Below are positions 8,033 to 17,268 of a stretch of DNA of 44,397 nucleotides, piece by piece (position 1 is the stretch's first letter; each line of letters starts with the position of its first letter). The translations under genes and the position numbers were made by a program. A model generated the notes under the pieces. The model made no database searches. It was not told the origin of the DNA and saw only the letters and a list, made by a program, of their open reading frames with translations. Source of the stretch: Calothrix sp. CSU_2_0 (GTDB lineage: Bacteria > Cyanobacteriota > Cyanobacteriia > Cyanobacteriales > Nostocaceae); contig JAAUPE010000050.1 of NCBI GenBank assembly GCA_012034595.1, positions 1 to 44,397 on the forward strand, read 5' to 3'.

Positions 8033-9214
8033 ATGCCATTTAGGATATTAAGTTTAGATGGAGGTGGGATACGGGGAATAGTCGCGGCAAAAATGCTAGC
8101 TGCGATTGAAAAAGAGATTAAACAACCTTTAAATGAGTATTTTGACTTGATTGCGGGAACCTCTACAGGCTCTATTTTAGCAGCCGCGATCGCACGAGGT
8201 TGTAGCAGTGAAGAAATTGTCGAATTATATCGGCAAAAAAGTTCGATTATTTTCCCTTACAGAAAAAGATTGACTTTAAAACGTCTCCCTTTACTTTTGA
8301 AACACGGAATTTCTGCACCAAAGTTTTCTGATAAAGGTTTGATAGAGGTAATGCAATCAGCTTTTGGAAATACAACGCTTTTTGATATTACTTCGCCAAT
8401 GTTATTAGTGATTTCCTTTGATACAATCGAGCGTGAACCAATCTTTTTTAAAAGTTGGCGACAAGATAAAGGATACGGGAATATTCCTTTGTGGGAAATA
8501 TGTGTTTGTTCCGCTTCTGCACCTACTTATTTCCCCGCACATCGACTAGATAAAAGAGTAAGTGGAAATGCCCAAGATGGATTAGTAAATGCCATCATTT
8601 TGGATGATGAAGCTGCCTCTGTGGATAATGTTTATAACAATACTCAAATTAGAATTATTGATGGTGTGGGTATTGGGCAAACTCGCACCATCACAAAGTA
8701 TATTGGTTCAATGCGACATGCAACTGTTTCCAAAAATTGGGATAAAATACCCAATGAAACATCAATTTACTCGATTAAATCTGCTTATTCAGCTATTGAT
8801 GGAGGAGTCGCAGCTAATAACCCATCGAGTTGTGCGATCGCGGAAGCATTAAAATTAGGACATCGGGTTGAGGATATTCGTGTTCTTTCGATTGGAACGG
8901 GGGAACGTACAAGGGTAATTCCTTACGAATATGCCGAACATTGGGGTTTAATTCAATGGGCACAACCACTAATTGGTGTATTATTTGATGGCTCGTCGGA
9001 AATTTACGAATACATCACCAAACAGATAGCCCATGAGCGAATTTTACGACTGCAATTTAAATTAGATCGCGATTTAACTGGTAAGCGTTTAAGTGATGAT
9101 ATTGATGATATTAGTCTAGGAAATATTGAGAATTTATTGGAAGCGGCACAAGTGTATATGAACCTACCGAAAGTACAAGCTTCTCTACAAAAGTTTTTGC
9201 AAAATGCGGAATAA
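8033..9214 (+). CDS. Patatin-like phospholipase with an internal insert
   Basis: Patatin-fold acyl hydrolases use a Ser-Asp dyad to cleave lipid esters. The product is 393 residues. The oxyanion motif DGGGIRG is at residues 9-15, the nucleophile is Ser44 in GTSTG, and the catalytic Asp is 256 in DGGVAANNP. Between the SAPTYFPAH segment (near 160-170) and the Asp lies an extra block of about 75 residues (about 176-250), containing GVGIGQTRTITKYIG. Its pattern recalls a beta-rich motif met in phage structural proteins. No signal peptide is visible, so a cytoplasmic or peripheral membrane site is likely. It stands alone, so there is no reason to assign it to a cyclic-nucleotide defence system. 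A terminator follows. Confidence 0.88.
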   Translation: MPFRILSLDGGGIRGIVAAKMLAAIEKEIKQPLNEYFDLIAGTSTGSILAAAIARGCSSEEIVELYRQKSSIIFPYRKRLTLKRLPLLLKHGISAPKFSDKGLIEVMQSAFGNTTLFDITSPMLLVISFDTIEREPIFFKSWRQDKGYGNIPLWEICVCSASAPTYFPAHRLDKRVSGNAQDGLVNAIILDDEAASVDNVYNNTQIRIIDGVGIGQTRTITKYIGSMRHATVSKNWDKIPNETSIYSIKSAYSAIDGGVAANNPSSCAIAEALKLGHRVEDIRVLSIGTGERTRVIPYEYAEHWGLIQWAQPLIGVLFDGSSEIYEYITKQIAHERILRLQFKLDRDLTGKRLSDDIDDISLGNIENLLEAAQVYMNLPKVQASLQKFLQNAE

Positions 9215-9275
9215 GCAAGCTGATTTTTTCTTTGTAAATTCTTAATTCAATTTTCATCAATTTTAAATATTCTAT

Positions 9276-9316
9276 CAGTAGAATCTACATACGCGAATCT
9301 ACTGGGTTTTTTTTGT
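9276..9316 (+). terminator. Terminator of the patatin-like gene
   Basis: CAGTAGA and TCTACTG form a 7-bp stem (9276-9304), followed by GGG and an eight-T run. Confidence 0.7.
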
Positions 9317-9362
9317 GTTTTTTTGTGTTAGTAACAAAATACATTAATTAAAGGTATATGGT

Positions 9363-11399
9363 ATGAGGATATTTATCAAAAGTGGGATTACAACTGTTCT
9401 TGGTTTGTTAGTCTGGACATCAGCAGCAAAAGCAGAAGATTTAAAATCAACTCAATTAAAAGTAGCAAATCAATCTCAGACGAGTTCGGTGAAACTTGCA
9501 AGTAAAACCCCAAGCGGAAATTACGGAGCTAATTTAGCAACAAAAAGTCCTCAAAACCCAGCTTTAAGCGACGCAATTGTGTTTCTAGATCGAAAACTCA
9601 CCCTCGTAGCAAATAACCCTAAAAATACATTACAGGATAGATTACGGCAATCAAACGAACAGCCAAGCAATTTAGCTCCTGTCGCTTCTGTAAAGGATAT
9701 TAGTAGTCTTTTTCCTGCGGATGCACCTTTAGTTGGATTCATCAGCATTAAACGCGAAAATTGGGAAAGTTTAACTCGCTTTCATCTATTTCACATGGCA
9801 AAAGAAACAATTGTAAAATTTATGCCTAAAGAGGCAAACTTCAATTATGCCAGAGACATACAATCCTGGTTAGGTGAAGAAGTTGGGGTTGTATTTATGC
9901 CTAAAGTTGGTAATACTCCCGTGACAATGGAATCTACTTTTGCGATGGTATTTCCAATTACTAATGATATGCGGGTACAGTCATTTTTAGATGTAGTCAA
10001 AAAAGATAAAGAAAGGGTGAAAATTCGAGAATATCAAGGTGTGACAATCTTTGAAGTTAAAACTAGCAAATCGGAAATACCAGCAACTAAACCACTTCCC
10101 GCACCAAAAGCAGCAAAACCAGCAACCCAACCATTTCCAGAAGCACTACAAAAACTCAAAAATAGAAGACAGAATAATTTAGCGATCGCAGTTTTTCCGG
10201 GTTATGTTGCTTTAGGATTGGATAGCAAACCTCTGGAACAATTAATCGATACCAAAAACGGTAGTAGAGCAAATATTAGTGCAAATCCAGAGCTACAAGC
10301 ATTAACCCAGCAACATCAAGCACCAGGTGTATTATTTTCCATGTATCAAAATCCAGTTGCTTACATGGCTTTAGCTAAAGATTTAATTAAAGATATAGCC
10401 AAAGATTTTCCTTCAGAAGCAAATGGAATTTTATCAGCATCATTATTGAGCTTGGAAAATATTAACTTAGAACAATTAAAAGCCTATAAAAGTATTAATA
10501 GCACTCTGCGATCGCAACCAGAAGGAATGCGCTTTCAAATTCAAAGTTATTTAGTGAAATTGACACCAGAAGAAAAGCTCAAATCAGCAAATAAGTCCGT
10601 CAAAAATCAGCGCGAACAAGCGATTATAGCTCGAATGCCTGCTGCTACATACTCCGCATTCACAGGTAGTAATATTAATTTGTATTGGCAAGCATTATCC
10701 CGTAGCTTGGAAACCATACCCGAAGTCAAAAAAGGGTTAGGAGGTTTTCGTGAGTTTGTCAAAAACACTACTAGTTTAGATTTTGATAAAGATTTTATTG
10801 GCTGGATGGATAAGGAATATGGGTTTTTCAGCTTTCCAACCAAGGGAGGATTATTTAAGTTTTTTAGTCCCAATGCAAATTTTGGGATTGGGATAATAGT
10901 TAAAACTGGTAATCGTACTGTTGCCGAAAATACTCTAAATAAATTAGAGCAATTATTTAAATCAAGTAGTAATGGTGAAACGATAGTAAATAATACTAAT
11001 ATTAAAGGTCAAAATGTTACCAGTTGGGATGTGAAAACAGGTGATTTTAGTCCCCTTGCTTATAGTTGGATCGAGCAAGATACCCTACTTCTAACCAGTG
11101 GATTTGGTGCAATATCTGATTTAGTTCCCAAACCCTACGTGCAGCTATCTGATACTTACAACTTCACCACAGCAACAAATTCGCTTCCCTATCCCAACAA
11201 AGGATATTTCTACATGAATATGGGTTCTTCCCTATCCTGGATGTATGGTTTTATTCCCCAGGAATATCAGCAAAACGAATTTGTAAAAGTTGCGAAACAA
11301 GCAATAGGTTCAATCTATAGTATTTCAGCCACCGCATCCCAAACCGAAGAGACACAGCAAGCAGATATGTTGATGGTTTTAGCACCAACCAGGAAATAA
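9363..11399 (+). CDS. DUF3352 family exported protein
   Basis: The product is 678 residues and of unknown function. It has an N-terminal signal peptide: basic MRIFIK, hydrophobic core, probable cleavage after AKA near residue 24. A low-complexity region follows to about 110. The DUF3352 domain then begins at LFPADAPLVGFISIKRENW and fills most of the rest. A Pro/Ala/Lys-rich linker lies at about 240-262. The family is common in cyanobacteria and probably acts in the periplasm or lumen. There is no operon partner on either side. Confidence 0.8.
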   Translation: MRIFIKSGITTVLGLLVWTSAAKAEDLKSTQLKVANQSQTSSVKLASKTPSGNYGANLATKSPQNPALSDAIVFLDRKLTLVANNPKNTLQDRLRQSNEQPSNLAPVASVKDISSLFPADAPLVGFISIKRENWESLTRFHLFHMAKETIVKFMPKEANFNYARDIQSWLGEEVGVVFMPKVGNTPVTMESTFAMVFPITNDMRVQSFLDVVKKDKERVKIREYQGVTIFEVKTSKSEIPATKPLPAPKAAKPATQPFPEALQKLKNRRQNNLAIAVFPGYVALGLDSKPLEQLIDTKNGSRANISANPELQALTQQHQAPGVLFSMYQNPVAYMALAKDLIKDIAKDFPSEANGILSASLLSLENINLEQLKAYKSINSTLRSQPEGMRFQIQSYLVKLTPEEKLKSANKSVKNQREQAIIARMPAATYSAFTGSNINLYWQALSRSLETIPEVKKGLGGFREFVKNTTSLDFDKDFIGWMDKEYGFFSFPTKGGLFKFFSPNANFGIGIIVKTGNRTVAENTLNKLEQLFKSSSNGETIVNNTNIKGQNVTSWDVKTGDFSPLAYSWIEQDTLLLTSGFGAISDLVPKPYVQLSDTYNFTTATNSLPYPNKGYFYMNMGSSLSWMYGFIPQEYQQNEFVKVAKQAIGSIYSISATASQTEETQQADMLMVLAPTRK

Positions 11400-11437
11400 A
11401 ATATCCTAACCATACATTCATCAATTGTATCATTTAT

Positions 11438-11463
11438 GAGGGCGGGAAAACCCCGCCCCTACA
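11438..11463. terminator. Palindrome GGGCGGG-AAAA-CCCCGCCC between convergent genes
   Basis: A GC-rich stem followed by CCTAC lies between the convergent DUF3352 gene and the GGDEF regulator. It is a dispersed palindrome that could terminate from both sides, although no T run follows on the plus strand. Confidence 0.45.
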
Positions 11464-11503
11464 ATTTGGGATAATTTTTTTGCTATTTCTTAACCATTAA
11501 CTA

Positions 11504-12787
11504 TTACACAAACACAGAAAAATTAGCTTTACCCTGCTGCTTGGCACGGTACATTGCTACATCAGCATCCCGTAGCATATTTCCGGGTTCATCGTGACGA
11601 CTCGAACTTAAAGTGACACCTATACTTGCAGTAGTAATAAGCTCTTGACCGTTCAGAGAAAGGGGTAATTTTAATGTATCTTGAATCCGCTTGGCTATAT
11701 TCGTTGCTTCCCTAACATCTTTAATATCTTCTAATAATACAGCAAACTCATCACCACCAAATCTTGCCACCGTATCGCCACTTCGCAAACAAGAACTTAA
11801 CCTTTGGGCGATCGCAACTAACAAATCATCCCCCATACCGTGACCAAAACGGTCATTTATACCTTTAAATCCATCTAAATCTAAAAACAAAACTGCAAAA
11901 TGAAAATTATTCCGACGTTTGGCACGTTCAAAAGCTTGCCTGAGTCGATCCAGGAATAAAACTCGATTTGGTAGTGATGTTAAAGCATCATAAAAGGCAT
12001 TACGTAACAATCTTGCTTCCCGCAGCTTACGCTCGGAAATATCCTGGAAAGTAAACACTACCCCAGTAATATCACCATTGCGATCGCAAATGGGTGCAGC
12101 ATTATCACCAATGGGAATTTCACCCCCGTCTTTAGTAATCAAAATGCAATTATCCGGTAAAGCCAAAACCTGACTTCTTTTAACCACCTGCTTAAGTATA
12201 TAATCAACCTCCTCCCCTGTCTCTTTATCGATTAAACATAATGTTTGCGTTATTTCTTTACCAACAATTTCTGACTGTTTCCAACCAGTTATTTCTTCGG
12301 CAATCGGGTTCATCATCTGTATACAACCCCCAATATCAGTGATAATAACTGCACTTCCAATGCTGTTAATAACTGTCAGTAAATGCTCCTTTTCTAAACT
12401 AAATTTTTTTTGAATGTGATTTTTATATAAAGCCATTTCCACAGCAATTTGTAAATCCTTTTCTGCAAATGGTTTGAGAATGTAACTAAATAGCTCATGA
12501 CTGGGATTTTGATGTGAATTATTCTGTGCTGCATACTCCATTAAATAAAGTACAGGCACATGAAAATTATTCTGGATAATATCACCTGCTTGCACAGCAT
12601 CAATAGTTCCTGTCAAGCAAATATCCATTAATACCAAATTAGGATGGGTTTCTGCTACCTTTTTAATTGCTGCTTCACCTGAGTCAGTAATTTCCGGAAC
12701 CGTATACCCTAACTTTTGTAAACTATTCCTAATATCAACAGCGAGGACTTTTTCATCCTCGACAACTAGGATTTTCGGGCAGTCCAT
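11504..12787 (-). CDS. Response regulator with REC, PAS and GGDEF domains (diguanylate cyclase)
   Basis: It is predicted to make cyclic di-GMP under control of a phosphorelay. The product is 427 residues. REC spans about 4-120, with acidic pocket Glu10/Asp11, phospho-acceptor Asp55 and Lys105. The conserved Thr/Ser after beta-4 is replaced by Met83 (VLYLMEY), which is unusual for a phosphorylation switch. A short coiled linker follows, then PAS (about 130-250, IITDIGGCIQMMNP) and GGDEF (about 262-425) with intact RFGGDEF. An RSGD inhibitory I-site sits five residues before GGDEF, so product inhibition is expected. No histidine kinase is adjacent. Confidence 0.92.
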   Translation of the reverse strand: MDCPKILVVEDEKVLAVDIRNSLQKLGYTVPEITDSGEAAIKKVAETHPNLVLMDICLTGTIDAVQAGDIIQNNFHVPVLYLMEYAAQNNSHQNPSHELFSYILKPFAEKDLQIAVEMALYKNHIQKKFSLEKEHLLTVINSIGSAVIITDIGGCIQMMNPIAEEITGWKQSEIVGKEITQTLCLIDKETGEEVDYILKQVVKRSQVLALPDNCILITKDGGEIPIGDNAAPICDRNGDITGVVFTFQDISERKLREARLLRNAFYDALTSLPNRVLFLDRLRQAFERAKRRNNFHFAVLFLDLDGFKGINDRFGHGMGDDLLVAIAQRLSSCLRSGDTVARFGGDEFAVLLEDIKDVREATNIAKRIQDTLKLPLSLNGQELITTASIGVTLSSSRHDEPGNMLRDADVAMYRAKQQGKANFSVFV

Positions 12788-13250
12788 GCTAAAGTCACCT
12801 ATTTATTAAGGTTCGGATGCTGCTATCTAAGATGAACCCAATCTCAAGGATAACAATTTTATCATAAATTCTTTAATTTTAAAGAGTTCAAATTGTGATG
12901 TCATTGATTGGCTAAATACTTTACTTTCTACTATTCTAATTGAACTTAATTGAATCTAACTGCGTATTTTGTCACCCTAAGTATCACTATATTTGCGTCT
13001 CATCTCATTCATTGTCAATAGTTAGCCAATATTTATTTCCTACCTTGGTATAAAAAACATCATTATCCACATAAACAAAAATAAATTAACAATGAAATAT
13101 CAAGTAAATAATAATTAAAAAAACATATAAAGCATGTTGGTGGAGTCCCAAACCCTACTTAAAAACATGAGTATCAAATATTAATAAAACTCCAGTAAGC
13201 TCGCGCTGTTGAAAATCAAGTATATTTATAAGGGCGAATGATTATTCGCC
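12788..13250. other. Gap without a gene; AT-rich with one palindrome
   Basis: No credible ORF. AGGGCGAAT-GATT-ATTCGCCCT at 13231-13252 is a perfect 9-bp-arm palindrome of the dispersed kind. The promoter of the minus-strand regulator presumably lies in 12788-12900, but no clear hexamers were identified. Confidence 0.6.
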
Positions 13251-13403
13251 CTACTAGTCTGCCAAGAACTAATTGACGGTTGTAGAGACAGCGAAGTTGC
13301 CGGACAGAATCTTCTGTCCCGGCACATTCGCGTAGCAATGCTACGTCTCTATAGGATTGTGGATGTATACACAACCGTCAAAATAAAATTGACAGACTAC
13401 TAC
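13251..13403. mobile_element. MITE-like element with terminal inverted repeats
   Basis: The ends CTACTAGTCTGCCAA (13251-13265) and TTGACAGACTACTAC (13389-13403) are imperfect inverted repeats. Inside, TTGACGGTTGT and ACAACCGTCAA extend the pairing. The centre holds nested palindromes, including GTAGCAATGCTAC. The element is 153 bp and has no coding capacity. No target-site duplication is obvious. Confidence 0.5.
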
Positions 13404-13476
13404 TAAGGATTATTTAGCTATTGTAGACATCAAGATTGTCGCATTTTTATCTGCCCTTTTATACTTACAGACATAC

Positions 13477-13839
13477 TTACGATCGCGTGCGGATGACTTC
13501 AAGGCTAATTTTTCCGGTAAAATCGGGAATAGGAGCAGCAGGTTTAGTCAGAATCACCTGAACTTGAGTCAAGCGATCGCACTCAGCCAAAATCGAATCT
13601 GCGATCGTGGCAATTAGCTTTTCGATTAGGGCAAACTTAGATGTCGTCAATAAGTGTTTGACTAAGGTGATGATGCTACGGTAATCCAAAGTATCCTCAA
13701 TCGCATCTGTTTTGCCAGCAGTTGACACATCCAGCCACAATTTCACATCAACCTCAAACCATTGCCCTAAAACCTGTTCCTCCGGCAAATAGCCAGTATA
13801 ACCATAAGCGCGAATACCAGTTACATAAATGCAATCCAT
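13477..13839 (-). CDS. folB: Dihydroneopterin aldolase
   Basis: FolB converts 7,8-dihydroneopterin to 6-hydroxymethyl-7,8-dihydropterin in folate synthesis. The product is 120 residues, the usual size. Family features seen are the start MDCIYVTGIRAYGYTG, the TLDYRSI segment near residue 50, ALIEKLIATIAD with the conserved Glu near 73, and the end VQVILTKPAAPIPDFTGKI with the catalytic-region Lys near 99. The next gene on the other side encodes a DUF4346 protein, a family I associate, with limited certainty, with pterin-binding proteins. Confidence 0.93.
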   Translation of the reverse strand: MDCIYVTGIRAYGYTGYLPEEQVLGQWFEVDVKLWLDVSTAGKTDAIEDTLDYRSIITLVKHLLTTSKFALIEKLIATIADSILAECDRLTQVQVILTKPAAPIPDFTGKISLEVIRTRS

Positions 13840-14138
13840 AACTTAAAAAAAGAAAAAATTTGCATCTTGGATTGTATCGGGAATAGGGAAGAAAAGAAAA
13901 ACTACGGATAAATACGGCATTGCAACCTGTAGAGACGCAAATCTTGCCAGTGGAGCATTCCATGCTGCCAAAGTTTGCAGGATACATTGCGTCTTGTCTT
14001 TATTCAGATTGTAGAGTGATGACTTTAATTATTCGCAATAAACATTTGGCACAAATAACACTTATCAGTCATCCTTAAAAAAGGAATAAAAACTAAAATT
14101 TATATCCCAACCAATAATTTGTTCCTAAGGAGAGTTTA

Positions 14139-14522
14139 ATGGGATTTACTATCGAGAATCTGGCGGCTATTGATGATAAACTTTCACAACGTCATATCGA
14201 TCTTGACCCAGCAGGTTACTTTATCATTTATCTGGACAGGGAAGCGAAGTTAATTTGTGCCAAGCATTTTACAAACGCGATTGACGATCGCGGTTTAGCT
14301 GTCGATCCAGAAACTGGTGAAGTGATTCCCGCACGTGGAAAAGTCGAACGCACTTACACCAAAATTTACACTGGCAGAACTGCTAAAGAACTATGCGTGA
14401 AAATTTTTGAAGAGACAAAACCCTGTCCACTAACTATGTTTGACCATGCAGCATATCTTGGTAGAGAATTTGTACGTGCCGAAATTGCTTTGGTGACAGG
14501 GCAAGAGTATGTGCAAGATTAA
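14139..14522 (+). CDS. DUF4346 domain protein
   Basis: The product is 127 residues and soluble, starting at an ATG with a good AAGGAGAG ribosome site about 7 bases upstream. I recognise the cyanobacterial DUF4346 pattern (DLDPAGYFIIYLDRE, YTGRTAKELC, DHAAYLGREFVRAE), also found fused to or beside pterin-binding (dihydropteroate-synthase-like) domains in other organisms. Function is unknown. The divergent neighbour is folB, 300 bases away, which fits a pterin link, but that is inference. Confidence 0.7.
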   Translation: MGFTIENLAAIDDKLSQRHIDLDPAGYFIIYLDREAKLICAKHFTNAIDDRGLAVDPETGEVIPARGKVERTYTKIYTGRTAKELCVKIFEETKPCPLTMFDHAAYLGREFVRAEIALVTGQEYVQD

Positions 14523-14523
14523 A

Positions 14524-14600
14524 AGGAGTTATGAGTTATGGATAAAACTCCTAACTCCCAATTTTTAACTCCTAACTCCCAATTTTTAACTTCTAACTAT
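14524..14600. repeat. Heptamer repeat AACTCCT/AACTCCC
   Basis: GGAGTTATGAGTTATGG is followed by copies of CTAACTCCCAATTTTTAA. It lies between the convergent DUF4346 gene and psb32 and covers the psb32 stop region. Confidence 0.7.
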
Positions 14601-15321
14601 CAGGAGAAGAAGGTTGATTTACTTGGTATATGTAATATGTTGCCATTGGGATAACAGTGGCAGCAATTAATAAACCAACAACCCAAGCTGTAGCATTACC
14701 TCTTTGCTTTTCGGTATCCTCAGCTTTAGTAAAAGTACTTTCGGGTTCCTTCTCGATAATTATTGGTGGTCCTGGATCGGGTTGACCGGAGAGAACTGCT
14801 ATAATGCGATCGCTCGCATCAAGGAAAGCTTGATTGTATTTGTCACCATCTCGCAAGGGTGCTAAAAATGTTTCAAAGGCAACACTTTTAGCAACGTCAT
14901 CAGACATCACCGATTTAACCTTGTCTCCAGTGGCGATCGCAATGCCATTACTAACAGTATCAATCATTAAAATGGTTTGATTTGCCTGTGCTTCTTTGCT
15001 AGGAAACCATTTTTCTAGCAATTTTTGCGTAAATATTTCTGGAGTTTCACCATAGTCGAGACGGTGAACTGTGACAAATCGGACTTCATTACCAGTAGTT
15101 TGCGCCAATTCTGCCAAAGTGGTGTTAATTTTACTCTCAGCAGTGCGGCTAATAATATCACCTTCATCGACAACCCAGGTATCTGGTTTCAAATCAGGCA
15201 TCTCATAAACACTCGTTGCCAATGCGGGTATCGGAAAGAGTGAAACCGTCGTAAATGTAATAATGAGCAACAGAATAATTGCATGAAGCCAGCTTTTGAC
15301 TTCATTGAGGAGCTGTTTCAT
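14593..15321 (-). CDS. psb32: TPM-domain protein, Psb32-like
   Basis: Psb32 is a thylakoid protein that protects photosystem II and helps its repair. The product is 242 residues. An N-terminal signal/transmembrane segment spans residues about 13-36 and ends in ALA. The TPM domain follows (about 45-180): DTWVVDEGDIISRT, NEVRFVTVHRLDYG, ANQTILMIDTVSNGIAIATG. A Pro/Glu-rich spacer and a C-terminal membrane helix (AWVVGLLIAATVIPMATYYI) come next. This topology places the TPM domain in the lumen. The family name is secure; the exact role is by homology. Confidence 0.85.
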   Translation of the reverse strand: MKQLLNEVKSWLHAIILLLIITFTTVSLFPIPALATSVYEMPDLKPDTWVVDEGDIISRTAESKINTTLAELAQTTGNEVRFVTVHRLDYGETPEIFTQKLLEKWFPSKEAQANQTILMIDTVSNGIAIATGDKVKSVMSDDVAKSVAFETFLAPLRDGDKYNQAFLDASDRIIAVLSGQPDPGPPIIIEKEPESTFTKAEDTEKQRGNATAWVVGLLIAATVIPMATYYIYQVNQPSSPDS

Positions 15322-15864
15322 CTGATATCAACCAAAACGCAGACTCCCCAAAAATACTACACAATCAAGCCTAAAGTCTCGCTTTTTTGTCAAGTTTTCT
15401 CTGTAACTTTACTTGAATAGCCAATTTGGTCGCAACAAAATGAGTCAATATCCTGTATTCTAACTAATAGAAAAATCTTTTTAAGGTAATTCCTCTGAAG
15501 GCTTTTAACCCACCTAATCTTTCCGATTCCCAACCGATAACTCAACAATCTGCTGAGTAGTCCAATAAAAATCCTATTTGATGTTTGTTTAGTCTGCATT
15601 TGCACTTACAAAACTTTGAATATTCTTCCCCTTTGCGTTTATTTCATCCATATTTTTTCTGAAGTGAAACAGCCTAGCCATATACTGAATTCATAATTTA
15701 ATAAAAATAAAAAGATGATTGTTTACAATTTACTCATACCTCATATTTGTATTAAATTGAACCTGTTTTATATCACAATAAATTGTAATATTAGCATTGC
15801 TCCACAACATAAGTAATTAAAGCCAAGTAATTAAAGCCAAGTAATTAGAGTCGAAAAAACTACT
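15322..15864. other. Gap without a convincing gene; 14-bp tandem repeat before the glycosidase
   Basis: A 71-codon minus-strand frame (15390-15605) looks like chance. At about 15809-15848 a 14-base unit AAGTAATTAAAGCC is repeated about 2.6 times directly before the next start codon. The stretch is otherwise AT-rich. Confidence 0.6.
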
Positions 15865-17268
15865 ATGACAATTAAAACCCCACTCTCAACAAAAGGGTCA
15901 CAAATCGTCGATCTAAATGGCAATATCGTATTGCTACAAGGAGTCAACTGGTTTGGAATGGAAACGGAATTACATGTACCGCATGGACTATGGAAAAGAG
16001 ATTATAAAAATATGCTTGCCCAAATTAAACAATTGGGCTACAACTTTATTCGTTTACCCTACTCGGTAAATGCGTTGCGTTCCTCGAATATTAGTGGTGT
16101 TGATTTTAGTATTAGTAGCAACCGCGATTTACAAGGAAAAACACCCTTGGAAGTGATGGATATTATTATTCAAGAAGCGGCAAAAAACGAACTATTAATA
16201 ATGTTAGATAGTCACCGTCTCAATGATGCCGTTATTCCCGAACTCTGGTACGGTGATGGGTTTACGGAAGCTGATTGGATTGATACTTGGAAGTTGTTAG
16301 CTCAACGTTATAAAAATCAAAGTAACGTTGTCGCAGCAGATTTAAAAAGTGAACCTCATGGTAGTGCAAGTTGGGGAACAGGAGATTTAAGATTTGATTG
16401 GAGATTAGCAGCAGAACGTTGTGGAAATGCCATTTTAGCGATTAATCCTAACTGGTTAATTGTGGTTGAAGGTGTTGAAAAAAATGTTCCTAACCAACAG
16501 TTATCAGGGCATTGGTGGGGGGGAAATTTGGAAGGTGTGAGGAATTTTCCGGTACGTTTAAATGTGGCTAATAAAGTTGTTTATTCTCCCCATGAATATG
16601 GTCAAGGAGTTTTTGACCAAACTTGGTTTAATGAATCTAACTTTCCCCAAAATCTTTACGATCGCTGGGATAAAGGCTTTTTCTATATTGCTGCTAATGG
16701 AATTGCACCAGTTTTAATTGGAGAATTTGGTGGTCGAAAAATAGATAGTAGTTCTAAAGAGGGAATTTGGCAGCGTCAATTAATCGATTTTATTAAGCAT
16801 AAAAATTTATCATTTAATTATTGGAGTTGGAATCCAAATAGTAGCGATACTGGTGGTATTTTGTTAGATGATTGGGTGAATATTGACACACCTAAGCAAC
16901 AACTTCTGAGTACTTTGTTAACGGGAATAATAACTCCAACTCCAACTCCAACTCCCACACCACAAGCACAACTTGCGGTAGAAATCGTAGTTCAAGCTGA
17001 ATGGAATAATGGTTTTTGCATTAATTTTCGTATTACTAATAAAGGAACTGTTGCAACACAAAATTGGAAGTTAAACTTTGCTATCAATCAAGCGAAAATA
17101 TCACAAACTTGGAATGGAAATTATTCGCTGCAAGGTGGAATATACAATGTTATTCCTGTTGATTGGGCAAAGGTAATCCAACCAGGGAAAACTGTAGAGG
17201 TTGGTTATTGTGCCTCGAAATTAGGGACAAATTATAAACCTACGGATGTGAAAGTAATATTGATTTAA
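15865..17268 (+). CDS. Glycoside hydrolase family 5 protein with C-terminal CBM2-like module
   Basis: It is predicted to cut beta-1,4-glucan or a related polysaccharide. The product is 467 residues. The GH5 barrel spans about 1-350: GVNWFGMET, NFIRLPYS with Arg63, His117, acid/base Glu163, SPHEYG with His243/Tyr245, and nucleophile Glu287 in IGEFG. The Asn normally just before the acid/base Glu is Ser162 (KSEPHG), a change at an otherwise near-invariant position. A TPTPTPTPTP linker (358-366) leads to a CBM2-like beta domain (369-467) with Trp380, Trp401 and Trp416. No signal peptide is visible at the chosen start, so secretion would need another route. Confidence 0.88.
   Translation: MTIKTPLSTKGSQIVDLNGNIVLLQGVNWFGMETELHVPHGLWKRDYKNMLAQIKQLGYNFIRLPYSVNALRSSNISGVDFSISSNRDLQGKTPLEVMDIIIQEAAKNELLIMLDSHRLNDAVIPELWYGDGFTEADWIDTWKLLAQRYKNQSNVVAADLKSEPHGSASWGTGDLRFDWRLAAERCGNAILAINPNWLIVVEGVEKNVPNQQLSGHWWGGNLEGVRNFPVRLNVANKVVYSPHEYGQGVFDQTWFNESNFPQNLYDRWDKGFFYIAANGIAPVLIGEFGGRKIDSSSKEGIWQRQLIDFIKHKNLSFNYWSWNPNSSDTGGILLDDWVNIDTPKQQLLSTLLTGIITPTPTPTPTPQAQLAVEIVVQAEWNNGFCINFRITNKGTVATQNWKLNFAINQAKISQTWNGNYSLQGGIYNVIPVDWAKVIQPGKTVEVGYCASKLGTNYKPTDVKVILI

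Noticed and set aside
8033-9214. Patatin gene as a CBASS effector (CapV)
   Set aside because: No cyclase, sensor or ancillary defence gene lies nearby.
13754-13987. 77-codon minus-strand frame overlapping folB
   Set aside because: Out of frame with folB, no recognisable features; the folB start at 13839 is secure.
15390-15605. 71-codon minus-strand frame in the psb32-glycosidase gap
   Set aside because: No ribosome site, no recognised motif, composition like the surrounding AT-rich gap.
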